Assembly: GCF_000972845.2 (NCBI RefSeq)
Contig: NC_040018.1
Coordinates: 16,403,157 to 16,467,156, forward strand
From: Larimichthys crocea
Lineage: Eukaryota > Chordata > Actinopteri > Sciaenidae
Length of the DNA stretch: 64,000 bases
Direction: 5' to 3'
In this document: piece by piece, positions 49,836-62,192 of the stretch
Position numbering within the stretch: the first letter of the stretch is position 1
Layout of the letters: every line of letters starts with the position of its first letter
The notes under the pieces: model-generated
The model's database searches: none
The model's input: only the letters and a program-made list of their open reading frames with translations
What the model was told of the DNA's origin: nothing
Made by a program: the position numbers and the translations under genes

Positions 49836-52800
49836 TGAGTTTGTAAGGGAGGTTCAGCACTTTTTTCACAGGAGTCTTTCTGACACGTCACAGTAAGAAA
49901 AGCACATTTGTGAAATTAATGACGGATAAATTACATTAAGCTGCTTTGGTTACAATATCTCGACTAGTTCCGGTATTGAGCATGCTGGCTCACTGCCACA
50001 CTATCATGGGACACTTGAATAGAACAGAGACATCATTAATGTTATTAGTAACTACTGTTTTTGCTACTATAACAAGTCACAATGTCCGCTCTGAGAAAGG
50101 CCTATTAAAGATGGTAACCTCTGAATGCTCTGTCAGATTAGTCAAACCACTGTTGGCGGAAAGGCCAGTTTCTTTTGTACTGTATAATGTCCACTATTAA
50201 TACTGGCTGACTGATGAGAGAGCAGTGTAATCCTTAAGACAGCTGTAAAAAGCTTTGTGTGGCAGGGAGAGGCCAGAGGCAGCACAAGATCACAGGATAC
50301 TGTAAGGGCTCAAGAGGAAGCAATAGCCCAACTGCTCACTTTACAAATGCTCTCAGCAGAGGCAGTCCTGCTGTTTTGACAGCACTGTTGAGATTTATAT
50401 GTGCTGACAGGAGACCAAGGGAATATATCATGAGTGACAACAGTGGGCATTGTGGAAAGCCTATATGAGACAAATAAGATGCGCTGACTTGCCTGCATCT
50501 CAGAAAGAAGGAGAGCCTGTTTCAGCAGTGCAGCGTGCAGGATGTGGGAGTGCATTACTATGGAAACTTTCTCCACATCCTCTGCACAGTTCTTTTAAAC
50601 CCCAATTTAACCCTTGGGCACTGATTCACTGTTCATTTTGTGGTAGCGTAAACACAGCAGCCTATTTGTATAAAAATAACATAAATTTCCACACTTTTTT
50701 TTTTTTTCTCAATGTGTCATCTGTCCATGTGTGTGTTTTTCTGCAGTGTTTTTGTCAGTTTTTATCAGTCTCTGTATCTGATTGAGCTATATAATGGCAG
50801 CAGTCATAACATGTCAGACCTTTCCTGGTCAGGCTGTTTTGGTTTCTTCAGTTCAATTCTGCCATCAGTGAGGAACTCCGAGAAGCAGTAGACTTCTTGT
50901 GTCCGGGGGATGCAAGATTACGATCAACATGCACCATATTTGTTTTTTTTAGCATTGAAAGTAAAGCAATATTTGAAGGGCACAAGTACAATAAGTGTAG
51001 GATGGGTTTTGTACACAGCTAATTTAACATCTTTTATTTTGATTTCCTGAGATTTGAAATACAACACAACTATATTTAGCTTGACCTATAAGATAATACA
51101 TGAAATGCTCATTTAGAATGACAGGAAGACACAATCTTAAAAACCATGGGTTTGCTTTTAGGTTGAGGTGTCTGTCATTGGCTTGTGTTAAAATACATGA
51201 CGCTTTGTTATGAGCTGGTGAGTGCAAAACACAAACTCCTTTGTCAATCTGATACAACACCAGATAAGATCTCTCAGTTCTCTCAGCACCAGGCCAGCAC
51301 CACGCATTTGCTTGTGGTCAATACAATAAGGCTTAGTGGCTGATTTTTCCATTCTATGTAATTGGCTGGGGACTCTGTCAACCCACACTTCCTTTCAATT
51401 CATAGCAGTTGTATTCATATCACTTGGCTATTATTTGCTCTGGTTGACCCATTGATTGTAGGTTTTAACCCTCAGCTCCTCAAATAGTAACCTCGCTCAG
51501 CTGTTTCACGGCTGTGTTGCCGTTAGCAACAATGAAAAGAGCAATATGGAGATCAGTCACTTCAATTAAGCCTCTGATAGAAGGCAGACCTAGAAAAGAT
51601 GGGGGGCTAGACATAGTGCTCTGTGACTGGGCCTTCTACATCTGTCACTCTCCATCCAGCCAGGTGCCTGTGTCTAAATCAGCAGGATTATCTCTGATTG
51701 GTCTGATAGTTGAAACAGACCCCCCTGGTTGCCTAGGCTCCTCCTTTTTATAGCTCACATTAAGATCAAATCAGGCTCTGCGCAACAGGACTAATGCCTC
51801 GCCCTCCTCTGCCTTCTGCTGAGGAGGACATCAGAGGTGGGATTCGTCCCCTCTCTGGTGCTGCCTGCTCTTCCAGACTCCCTTCCATCTGGGATCCTCA
51901 GGGAGAAGAAGAATATCTGACAAGGGACTTGTAAGCCTCTTAGCCCCCCTGTTGCCCAGCTCTCTCTCAGCCCATGTTTCCCTAATTTAGTTGTGTAAGG
52001 AGTCTACTGCAAGGCCCTTGTGCACTGTTTGGATTGAGATTCTCTTTGTGGTCGTAATAGACTGGCCATGTATATCAATTAACACTACTCAGCCAATGGC
52101 AGGTTCAAATCTCTCGAGACTAGTAACAGTAATTCCTTTTGAACATTTCCTTATGGTTTCAATAATTTGTATTTAATTAGATATATTTTGATATGCTGTT
52201 TGTAAATGTTGTTTTTATTTTGTATTTTTTTAAATTATTATTTCTTTTTTTCCCCCTTGCTGTCCACAGCATTTTTTTAAATGTATATATTATAGTATCT
52301 CACTGATAATTATCAAAACTCAGTGGAACTGGCTGGGTAAGTTCGACAGAAAATCAATTTCAGTATTGCATTTTTTTGCTGATTTGAAGCAGCAAGATTT
52401 ATCACCATAAAAAACTATGTTTTTTAAAATAGAAATAATAATACTTCTTTAAATCAGAAATGTCATGTTGTTGATCCACTGGCTGCCAGTCTTGATAATA
52501 TGAGAATCTCCTTAAACGTTAGAATGTTGCCATGGCAACAACTTTACCAATCAATTTTTGTTTCCATTTAGTTGTGGATGTGTCTGCCGTAGCGACGTTC
52601 AGGAAGCCTCTTTATTCATGTCGGTGCAGATGAAAAACACCATTGTTCACATTTTATTTTTGCAGCGTCTCAAATTGTACACTCAAAATGCTTTTGATGG
52701 CTGGGTGGACACAGTGATAGGCAACCGTACCACTGCTGCACTTAACGCTGCAAAAAAAAATCATTCATCTACTTGTGATCGCTCTGCCCTCAATGAACGG

Positions 52801-53068
52801 GGCTCCCTCTGTAAGAGGATCACAGCGTTAAACACACAATGATGTGTGATGTGGGCAGCTATTCATTTGGGATCCCCCTCTTTTCTCCACTGTAGCGCTG
52901 TGCTGTGACCACAGGAGGCCGGTGGCCACAGATGGTTCTGCCGAGAGGGCTGTGTTGACTTTCTTTGTTTTCCCATGAACATGTTTGGCGTGTAATCCAG
53001 GATTAACAGAGAGACTTTGTGTTAATTTACAGCTGTAATACAGCATTCAATTAATGTTGGTGCTCACC

Positions 53069-53069
53069 A

Positions 53070-53098
<29 letters not shown>
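53069..53098. repeat. (CA)n microsatellite
   Basis: An uninterrupted CA run of about 15 units in immp1l intron 1. Confidence 0.95.
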
Positions 53099-53100
<2 letters not shown>

Positions 53101-53858
53101 CTGGGTATTAGGGACAAGAGATAGTGTGTGTTGCCTGACTCTTTGCTCAGGGGAATTAGAAGTAATAGAGATCCAATCAGAGGTCTCTGTGGATGTCCAC
53201 CTCATCTTGACTCCCAAAGGAGTCACTGCAGCTCATATATGCACTTTCTATGAAACATAGGTAATGCTATTGTCTGTGCACATTCGCACCACATGCGCAC
53301 ACACACACACACAGACACACAATATCAATGACAGAAGGTGCCTCAGAAAACCAGGCGGCTGCATATGGACTCTCTTGATATCAGTCACTGGCTGTGTGAT
53401 CTTGTTATGCAAAGTCCCTTAATCCCTACCTATGATGAATGCACGCTGGAATGGAAGGGTGGGTGGAGGGGGGTCCTGAAACAGAGATATGAGGGCAGCT
53501 GTAAGGGAGGTTGTCCACTGTGCTTTGAGAATGAGTGCTACCAAAGAGATTGTTGATCCCCCAAGCCAGCAGAAGGAAGAGCACATGTGAGATTATGTCT
53601 GCGTGTGCATTACAGTACAACAATGACAGAGATTCTGTTGGAAGAAGCTGATAGAAAGACAAATAGAGCTGAACATGTCGCCTTAGTGCAGACCTGAGAT
53701 TCACATTAACCTTTAGACCACATGCTTCCCAACAGAGGAATTATAGGGCCAGAGGTGTTATTGTACCAGCTGTGGGAGAACTGAGTTTATAGTTCCTGCG
53801 GAAAAGAACAAGAGAGCAGAGCAGGCTGTGACTGCAAAGGGGCACTTCATTTGGGGAC

Positions 53859-53892
<34 letters not shown>
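53859..53892. repeat. Compound (TG)n(TA)n microsatellite
   Basis: TG units pass directly into TA units and are followed by a second short TG run near 53900. Alternating purine-pyrimidine DNA of this kind is Z-DNA prone. Confidence 0.9.
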
Positions 53893-54177
53893 GTATAATG
53901 TGTGTGTGTGTGCATATGTATATGTCCTTTTCACCTGCTCAAGTACTGTCATTCGCAGTGGCGGCAAAAAGCACAGGGTTGCCAGGGGTGATCAGGGAAC
54001 AGAGGGAAGAGCGGAGGAACAGCACACGAGGAGGTAAAAGGATGGAGTTGGTCTTTTTTGGATCAGAGACGATGGTGAATGGGCCAAAGAGACAAACCGT
54101 GCTAGGGATGAAAGAATAGATAGAAGGTTTAATAGGTGGAATATAGTTGGCATGAATGAGAGAGCTTTGTGTGTGTA

Positions 54178-54180
<3 letters not shown>

Positions 54181-54250
<70 letters not shown>

Positions 54251-54272
54251 AGAAAGAGAGAGAGAGAGAGAA
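54181..54272. repeat. Compound (TG)n(GA)n microsatellite, longest in window
   Basis: About 34 uninterrupted TG units to 54248, then GA-rich units to 54272. The long His-Thr and Cys-Val open frames over it are artefacts of the repeat. Confidence 0.95.
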
Positions 54273-55348
54273 GAGCGGAGGGGGGTAATGGGATTAGGGG
54301 TAACACCTTTGGCAGGGCCGAGAGAGCCACCTGACACCCGGTCTGTTGGGGACCTGGGGAGAAAGGGGGGAGGTGGTGGGCCAAGGGAGAAATTGGGGGT
54401 CTAATCCGTGTCCATCTTTGGGAAGTCATTCCCAGAGCTCTGAGGATTTGGGGCTTTGGTTTCCGCTCTGCTTGCTTTGGTTAATAATACCCTGGGAGGG
54501 AGAGAAGACATGGAGAGAGAAAGAGGAAAAGAAACAGAAGGAATAGAGGTGACAGAGAAGAAGATATCTTCTTTTCTTCTGGACTGGCAGGACAGCGGCA
54601 TGAGCAAAAAAATATTTGAAGTGCAGACAAACCTCTAAGCCAAGCTGCATGTATTCTTCTCTAAACACACAGTTTCAATCTGTTTGTGTATGTCTGCGCG
54701 CCTGCGTACACACACTGTGCACTGACAGTGTGTAAAGATTGACTTACTTTCTTCTGTCCATCCAACAGGTTGCAACGTGAGTAAAAGTCAATAACCTGAG
54801 TGTGGCTGGGATGTTTGCTCAGAAGACACACGGACAGTCCTTGTGTGTGCTTGTGGAGCAGAGTGTTTGCAGGGTGGATGGGTGCTGGCGGTGTCTTTGT
54901 GTTTCTATGGTGCTGACAGAAGTTGATAACTGCTCTAATGATTGTGGTGGTAGTGGAGGCAGCACAGTGTCAGGGACGAGCCATACATGGTGCGGAGCTG
55001 CTCAACAGGACGTGTCACAGCTTTTGTGTTTGTCCATCACCTGAGCCAAGGTGTTGATTGGTCCATCCTACACAGGATCAAAGTGCAGGACAGTTTTCTG
55101 CTGTGAAATGGCCGCTCAGCCTCTGAGAATGAAACACCAGGGAATGTGCCATCTTAGCAGTAGGCCAACTGTGACAACCTTGTCCACACCTTTAAGAATG
55201 AAACCCCAAACAGGCTTTGTTTTCAGAAATCCTGTGAATGACATAAGCCTACCGTGAATGAATCAGGCACTCGCTATATGTATAAAGCGTTTGATAACTA
55301 TGTACATTAATATTGTGCCATAATCTATGTTTGTGTTTTGTGCTGCAG

Positions 55349-55459
55349 GTGGAGATGTTCCGCAATGTGCTATGGAAGACTTTGGGGTTTGTTGGCTACA
55401 CAATCCAGTATGGCTGCATTGCTCACTGTGCCTTCGAATACATAGGAGAAGTTGTGGTG
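55349..55459 (+). CDS. immp1l: immp1l coding exon 1 (exon 2 of gene)
   Basis: The acceptor CTGCAG ends at 55348. Six untranslated bases precede ATG at 55355. It encodes [20 protein letters not shown] then [15 protein letters not shown], matching human [20 protein letters not shown]. The donor is GTTCGT at 55460, a weak non-consensus site chosen because it alone restores [17 protein letters not shown] in frame. An upstream in-frame ATG at 55313 lies in the intron and is not used. Confidence 0.93.
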
Positions 55460-58400
55460 GTTCGTATAATAATGATTACAGAATTAATGACATTGTTTTG
55501 TTTTGTTTTCTCAAATTCTATGTAGGCACAAGAAATAATTGTGTTGTTTTGTTATTTTGCTTCAGTGTTCTGGTCCATCCATGGAGCCCACCATTGTCAA
55601 CCATGATGTTGTCTTCTCTGAACGCATGAGTCGTCACCTTTGCAAAATACAAAAGTGGGTTCCAGTCAGTTTCTTCATATGCACTAAGCAAAAAGAGGAT
55701 ACGTGGTGGAATATGTAGAAACATTTCACACAAGATTTGTTGCCATTTTCTCTTTTTTCTTTCAAAGACTAAAGGAAAAAATGGCAAACATACATCATAG
55801 ATAATATGAGATATTTAGCATTTTCTGTGAATAAATGCACCCCAAGTTGTTGTACTGAACTGTTAATTGTTTCTTTTCAGGGATGATATAGTAATTGCAA
55901 AGTGTCCATTTGACCCACATATGAACATTTGTAAAAGGGTCATTGGATTGGAGGGTGACAAGGTCCTCACAAGTGACCCATCAGATCTGTTCAAGGCCCA
56001 CACATATGTAAGTATGTTTACATCCTACCAGCCCATATTTGTTGAAAGTGTTTGTACTTTTCAGCTGCTCCTCTTCACATGCTGTGATTACCTGCTTTAC
56101 CAAGTACGGCTCCGGATGGAAGTTTTATTGTTTTGCTTCCAGCAACCACATCCCGCTCTCTTTGGAAGAAAAAAAGATTAAAAAGATACAGTACAATAGA
56201 GAATGAAGACAAGAAAATGCTGGATAGTTTGACAGAATTTCGATGCATAATGCAAAACCGTCTCTCAGTTTTGGGTTTTCTTTGTGTGTGTACCGCAGTC
56301 TATATACTACCATAGTTGTTTACATTTTAGACCGCACACATCCATTTTGTGTCATTGGTCAAAATATCAGCTTTTGACAACACCTATATTTCCTCAGAAC
56401 AGTGATAAAACCAGAGAGTGAGCAGGGGTTCTGCTGCTGAAACCACTGTCATTGCTTTTCTATTACTACTCTCCCCAACGCCCACAGCTCAGGCCTGCAA
56501 TCTCTCTGAAGCCTGTTAGAGTTAGTGCCAGCCGAATGGACAGACTGATGGGTGGGCGGAGGTGTGTGTGTGTTTGTGTGGGAGGGTGTGTACGTGTGTG
56601 TGTGTGTGTGTGTGTGGTTGTGTGTGTACGTCTGTGAACCAAAGGTTGCGTTTATGTTGCATGTTTTTGAATTTCTTGTGTATTTTATAGACTATGGGCA
56701 GACTGTGGAATGAGTTCAGTGAAACATAAGGCCGAGCCTGTAAGTGTCATTCAACAAATCAAATAGGAAATAAAGAGGTTTCTTCTACTACTAGTTTCAC
56801 CTCTACATACAGAGGACTGAACTTGTAATAGGGGACATCTTTGCGTTGTGATTCAGGGTCCCAGCATGTAGTGACAGAAGTTTCAGTTTAAGTCCATTTT
56901 AAACTTGCCTCTAGGTTACAGTTATTATATTTTGTTTTGTCCATCAAGTTTACGATGAAGCTTTTTCACTTCCATACATGATGGATGCTCCTTCACTTTC
57001 ATTTACTTGAACAAGGTTCACATCTTGTAGCTACCTAAACCAATCAGTAGATGATGACATGTAGTATGTTTCACACCAGTAGAAACATGTCACTCTTTTG
57101 GGCTGTATGGTAACTTGAAATCACCTTTGAGACACTTTAAAAAAACACTTTAATCAACTATAGTTCACAAAAGTAAGATTGACGGTGTTAATTGTAAATA
57201 CAACTAAAACGGCAACCAAAACTCAAAGATAGAATGATGTAAAACGACACATTTTAGTAGCTGGATGTTTGACATTTTTGCTTGATTTGTCAGTTGTTTA
57301 ATTCACTAATTGACTGTAGTAATTTCAGATGTATAATTTGTTGAATGATGCAATGTTTTGGGTATTGTGTCACACATGATGCTGAAATCCTTATTTGTGA
57401 AATGTAAAACTGCTTCCCTGACACAGTACGTTGTATTTGATTTACATTTTCAAATGTTACAACCCTACAAGTTAGTTATGTTTATTTTATCTGATCAAAT
57501 TATACATTTTTACAGACAGTATAGTAATGACAAATGTACCTAGATTTTGTTTGGGCTAATTGCATGGCATTTACAGGCATAAGCAACTGAGCTTGTGTCT
57601 TGTTTTTTGAAAAGATACAGGAAATTATGCACCTGTATTTGTAATACTTTTGCTACTCTAAACTTCACAGACAAAATGTGTGAGAAGTTTAAAATAACCA
57701 CTTTGCTAGTCTTTACAAAGCTGATTGTCACTTAGCCTTTTTTTTTATATCATGCAGCATAATATATGCTTCCCCATGTTAATTTTTTAACTCCCAGGAG
57801 CAAAATCACTTGCTTTATGTGACAGCATTAGAGGTAACTGAGAAAATACCCGCTGTTCACATAAATGTTTGGACTCCCCAGGGAGTTTTTCCCCCCCAGA
57901 GGATGTATGTGTTTGTGTGTGACTATTATGGTGGTGTGAGGCGTTATGGGTTGGACCTGTAAAGATAAATTTTGGAAGGCGGTGTTAGACCCTGTCATCA
58001 CCTCCTTTTTTGTTCTGACAGACAGGCAAGTCCTCTCCACCCTCAGAGATCCAACAGCAGACTAATTGCCCTGTCACCTTTTAGGAATCATTTCTGTGTC
58101 TGAGCTATTGTGTCAAAACAATGACACTTGATCCCTAATATTATAGCAAAGAGAGTGAGAGAGGGAGAGGGTGAGAGAGAGATGAAATGTCCTCATACGT
58201 TCTGTTCTTTGCAGTAAACATAGACAGAGTATTATGGTGAAAGATGAACTCCAGCAGCCTGAATGTATTTAAGCTGAACATAATTCACCGGCTCAATCAT
58301 GTTAACATAATGAGCACCGTAATGGTGTGGCTGTTAAACAACACACCTCCACCATGAGGAGAGGCTCCAGTTTCAGGGCTTCTCGACACTCTCTCTGACA

Positions 58401-59174
58401 GGTACACAATACCTCGCGTCAACCCAGCCTACAACCACAAGATGGGTGCAATCTCTGCCACCCGTCACATGCCGGCAGAACGGATTGAAGTGACTCCCCA
58501 TTTAAAAATTACAACTCTGTGTTGGGCCTAACTGGATCTTCAGAAATCTGCGTGGTTGTAAAGATCTCTTAATGACACAGTTTGATACTGTTTATGTGCT
58601 AAAATGACTTCCCGCCATCTTATCTACAGAGAACGTTGTTAAATATTCATGTGCATACTAAAGGAAAAAAAAAATCAGGTGACGTTGCTGGTTTTGTGGA
58701 TATTTACAGGTGCTTGAAACAGCAAAAAAAAAAAGAGTCAAGGATGGTGCATTATCTGGTTACACCACTGTTTTGCATCAACCTAGTTTTGATTCAGAGG
58801 TTCAAAAGCTTGTTCACACACCTGCGACTTGCAAGGTGATATGCATAAGCTTTTATCCTCATTCTGGCCACAGTATGGCAGGTCAAGTTTCAGACCTCTT
58901 CACTTTCTCACTTTTCTGAAATTTGGCCTGGTTGATCCCTAAAGTACTTTTGTCTTTACTCAGGTTTGGGTTTCTCTGTGAGGTCATTTGTTTTATTGGG
59001 ACTCAAAATCCAAGTGCTAACTGTTGTCGATTTGATTCATTGATCATGTTAGTGTGTGCAGTGAGTGACGTTTTAAATTAAGTCTGTGTGTGCAGTAGTT
59101 TCACTGAATTCTGGACAGATGCTTGTAGTATCCTAATCCAACCTCTATGTCTTTAGGATGAGCACAACAGAGAT

Positions 59175-59210
<36 letters not shown>

Positions 59211-61106
59211 AACTAAATAAAAGATGGAGAGAAACAGGGGGGTTCTGGTTTGGCAGATGACAAACGGTGGTGTTTCTTTTTCCTGTGCTTGGGAGCCAGC
59301 ATATGTTACCATGTTAATGAGGTGTAATGGTGGGAATCCAGCATGCTGACATATGGTTCTCAGATGACTCCTTTAATGATATTCATTTGTGTCGTCGTTA
59401 TTCAGTGAGTTGTTTACCTCATGTTAGGTCAACATGTCACTGGCTCGTGATTATGTCACATCATCTGTCTCAATTATCGAATATGAAACAAAACACAGCA
59501 TCTCACAGTAGGACTGAAGACTTCAATCAGAGAGCCGGGTGATGGAGGAATGAGGAATAGGAGCAGAGGCGAAGATGTGACGTCACCTCAGTGTGGATAA
59601 TATTCTGCTTCTTTATTCATTGTTATTCTCTTTCCTCCAGAGGACTTTTGCCGTTAAAAAGTTAGGCAACACAAAAATAGACTCGTGGATTGTGATGCCC
59701 ATTATGACAATATAATGTGTTGTTGATCCTGTCTGCACATATAGGGGGGACAGCGCACTTAATTAGGGCCTTGACAAGCCTACTCTCCTAAAGTGATGAG
59801 ATTAATCATAATTGGTGTCACTGTGAATTAGAGCCCGCTTGGATGACCGCCCCACTGGCAGGTCGGACTGCGGTGGAGACCCTTGGACTCTGCTGCTAGC
59901 CGCAGCTTAGCCCTCTCTAGCTCCCTCTTCCTCTCTCTCTCTTTCTCTCTGCCCAGCTATCTCAGGCCCCTCTCTTGCTTTGCTCTGCCTGGGTAAGAGG
60001 GGCGTAGATCTCAGCCAACAGCCTAATGACCCCGTTTGAAGTTCTTCTAAATCCACCCCTACCCCCCCCACACCCTGCCCGTTACCCATGACCCCTCTCC
60101 TAAGACGGTTCGGGGTTAAAGAGGGACAGGCAGGTTGACGTTAAGATAGGCTGAGGAGGGAGGGATGACTTAGGCGACTCGTTAGGGGTAGGGGGGTGGA
60201 GTTAAGGTGGAGTTTTACTACATTATAGGTCAACTCACATTTACATGTTAAAGTTTTCTTTGTGCTTTCAATTTGGTTCCTTTACTGTGTGGTATAACAG
60301 AGTCTACGTCTTAATCATTTTTTGCCCTCTTTTCATGTGTGTGCTGCTGTTTTTAGGTACCAAAAGGCCACGTATGGCTAGAAGGGGATAACCTTAGGAA
60401 TTCCAATGACTCAAGGAACTATGGCCCAATTCCCTATGCCCTCATCCGAGGGCGTGTTTGCTTAAAGGTAGGGGGAGGTGTACTGTGTTGTTGCGCATTT
60501 AAATAAAAAAAAAAAAGCTTAATTACAAAATCATAAAACTAGTTTTGATTAAATCTCTTATATATGTTTTTTCAATAGTGTTAGGTGTTTTTTCTCCATT
60601 TGCTTTTCTTATTAGTCCAGTATGGCCATTTTAAGCTCAATTCAGAGACGTGAGTCAGTTGGAAGTTCAAAGCAAGTGTGTCTGATTGACCAAGGGCTGG
60701 ACAACATATTGTCTAGCTTTCCATTCTGCTGTGTTGTCATGTCACAAGATGTCATAGCAACCACGACCCTGGAAACAGGTCAGCCAACCTTCTGTCCATC
60801 TGATTGGACAGCGGCACTCCACTGGAGGCCCTATTACGACAGCTGATGAAATAACAAGATCTTCTATGGAGTCAAACACATCATTAAAAGCCGTATTAGC
60901 AAATGTGTCCAAGAAGTGTGATAAAGTGTTGTAGTGGTTGGAAATCCTTTATTTTGTTATCATATGAGCCTTATCTCTCGTCTGACCCTTTCTTTCTCTG
61001 CATGCTTTTTCTTATACAGCTCTGGCCGCCACACAGTGTCGGGACCCTCAATGGAAGCCCAACTAGGCGGATCATTAAAACTCAGAGTGACTCAGACTCA
61101 GATTGA
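55355..61106 (+). CDS. immp1l: immp1l, mitochondrial inner membrane protease subunit 1 (complete, 5 coding exons)
   Basis: Type I (SPase/LepB-like, S26) signal peptidase that cleaves sorting peptides of proteins delivered to the mitochondrial intermembrane space. It acts as a heterodimer with Immp2l on the outer face of the inner membrane. Exons 55355-55459, 55566-55654, 55881-56007, 60357-60467 and 61020-61106 give 519 nt, 172 residues and stop TGA. The N-terminal segment [19 protein letters not shown] is membrane-proximal. The catalytic serine is Ser40 in CSGPSMEPT. The general-base lysine is Lys83 in [11 protein letters not shown]. Both fall at the same residue numbers as in human. GHVWLEGDN (111-119) and [12 protein letters not shown] are further S26 signatures. 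The C-terminus is a few residues longer than human (166 aa) and ends in a Ser/Asp run. Confidence 0.96.
55566..55654 (+). CDS. immp1l: immp1l coding exon 2 (catalytic serine)
   Basis: The acceptor TTGCTTCAG ends at 55565. It encodes [20 protein letters not shown] then MSRHLCKIQ (residues 36-64) plus two bases of Lys65. Ser40 of SGPSMEPT is the nucleophile of the S26 family. The donor is GTGGGT at 55655. Exon 1 and exon 2 are separated by an intron of only 106 bp. Confidence 0.95.
55881..56007 (+). CDS. immp1l: immp1l coding exon 3 (catalytic lysine)
   Basis: The acceptor TTTTCAG ends at 55880. It encodes [15 protein letters not shown], then [20 protein letters not shown] and LFKAHTY (residues 66-107). 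Lys83 in [10 protein letters not shown] is the catalytic general base. Human reads GDIVIAKSPSDPKSNICKRV. The donor is GTAAGT at 56008, phase 0. Confidence 0.96.
59177..59207. repeat. (TG)n microsatellite
   Basis: About 15 TG units in immp1l intron 4. Confidence 0.95.
59740..59900. promoter_or_regulatory. Candidate enhancer in immp1l intron 4
   Basis: CACTTAATTAGGGCC, GATGAGATTAATCATAATTG and TGTGAATTAGAGCC fall within about 90 bp of unique DNA, a dense run of homeodomain-type cores. The location within the elp4/immp1l bystander block fits a long-range developmental enhancer, but no target can be named from sequence. Confidence 0.33.
60357..60467 (+). CDS. immp1l: immp1l coding exon 4
   Basis: The acceptor TTTTTAG ends at 60356 and the donor is GTAGGG at 60468. 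It encodes [20 protein letters not shown] then [17 protein letters not shown] (residues 108-144). This is the conserved S26 box that follows the lysine box. It is 111 nt and phase 0 on both sides, after an intron of about 4.3 kb. Confidence 0.95.
61020..61106 (+). CDS. immp1l: immp1l coding exon 5 (C-terminus)
   Basis: The acceptor TATACAG ends at 61019. It encodes [20 protein letters not shown] then TQSDSDSD and TGA. It aligns with human IWPLSDFGFLRASPNGHRFSDD but is longer and ends in alternating Ser-Asp. The reading frame continues without a gap from exon 4. Confidence 0.9.
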   Translation, partial: LWPPHSVGTLNGSPTRRIIKTQSDSDSD

Positions 61107-61156
61107 CTAATTGATTTTGTTTATACCATACTTTGCTATGTTTTCAATAATTTTTG

Positions 61157-61162
61157 AATAAA
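61157..61162 (+). terminator. immp1l: immp1l polyadenylation signal
   Basis: Canonical AATAAA lies 51 bp after the immp1l stop codon, in an AT-rich stretch. It implies a very short 3' UTR. Further AATAAA hexamers downstream (for example near 61302) could serve as alternatives. Confidence 0.65.
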
Positions 61163-62147
61163 ATTTATATTTGCTATACATGCTTCATGTGTAGATGAAT
61201 TTTACAACAAGTTTTATAACTGACATGCTCTCGTCATCTGGGTCTTAAGGTGTGTTGGCTGTAGCTGTGTAGAGCTGTAGGATCAGCATTGCATGAGCAG
61301 TGAATAAAGCTGCATCTCTGTGGAACTGCTGATGGCTAAGAGCAGGCACAGGCAGAGATATGATGCACAAGGTTTATGTTGAGGATCATGCTCATTCAGC
61401 AATAAAACTCACAAATAATTGAGTCTTAAATCAAATAAAAGACCACATCTTACCAAACAAAACATGTATTGGGATTACTTCTTATGGTTGAATTTAACTG
61501 TTTAATTCATTTGGTTCTGAAATGCATATAAACCACATCTTTACAAATACAAGAGGTTTGTACATGTGCCTTAAACTGCAATATACGTACAAATGTATAA
61601 ACTATTACCTCAGCATGTCTTAACTCTTTCGAAATATGTTATTAATTTCATGTTTACCCTTTTTTAGTATTATGGTAAAAACAAAAGCTCTCTTATACTT
61701 TAATATTTCATTAGGCTGCCAAGGCAATTGAAAAAATGTTAACATTTCCCATTTAACCATACAATATTAATAAGCACTTAGTAAGTTCCTCGCTCACCAC
61801 TGAATACATTGTGATTGTGTGTGTGTGAGTCTCACATTCAGTATGTTACATGCACAGCGTTATTACTGTCAGCTCTCTGTAGTAACCATGAAACATGGTT
61901 TCTGTTATCAGAGTAAAGGATTAGGAGAAAATTGGTTGCCATTGTCTGCTGGAGAAATCTGACTTCTTACAGAAGTGCGTGTGCATGACAGAGACTAAAT
62001 ATGGGAAGTGTTGTGGCGGTCGTGGGAAAAGAAAGCATACACATAAGTCCTTGTTTTGCATCCAAAATAATTAAATCTGAATAACACTGAAGCTTGAGTA
62101 ATGTAGTTTACACCTCTGAACAGCGGGTAAAATTCATACAAACACAA

Positions 62148-62192
62148 GCCCTTCGAGGGATCAATAAAATATCTATTCTATTCTTCTATTCG
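62148..62192 (+). repeat. LINE-like 3' tail
   Basis: GAGGGATCAATAAAATATC followed by TATTC-type repeats resembles the GGGATCAATAAAGTATCTATC tail of fish non-LTR elements. Only the tail is present. Confidence 0.45.

Larger units (their letters stand above)
48579..55348 (+). other. immp1l: immp1l intron 1
   Basis: About 6.8 kb without coding exons. It carries the transposon-end fragment near 49800 and the largest microsatellites of the window (53069, 53859, 54181). Unique GC-richer DNA at about 51780-51960 shows no recognisable function. Confidence 0.65.
56008..60356 (+). other. immp1l: immp1l intron 4 of gene (between coding exons 3 and 4)
   Basis: About 4.3 kb with TG microsatellites (about 56569-56632 and 59177) and the candidate enhancer at 59740-59900. 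No exon was seen. Confidence 0.7.

Noticed and set aside
53992..54429. 145-codon minus-strand open frame with a long His-Thr run (and Cys-Val frames on the plus strand)
   Set aside because: These are produced by the TG microsatellite, which leaves several frames open on both strands.
54763..54786. Acceptor-like CATCCAACAG followed by 8 nt and a GTGAGT donor in immp1l intron 1
   Set aside because: An 8-nt non-coding microexon is possible but unsupported. Chance occurrence in 6.8 kb is likely.
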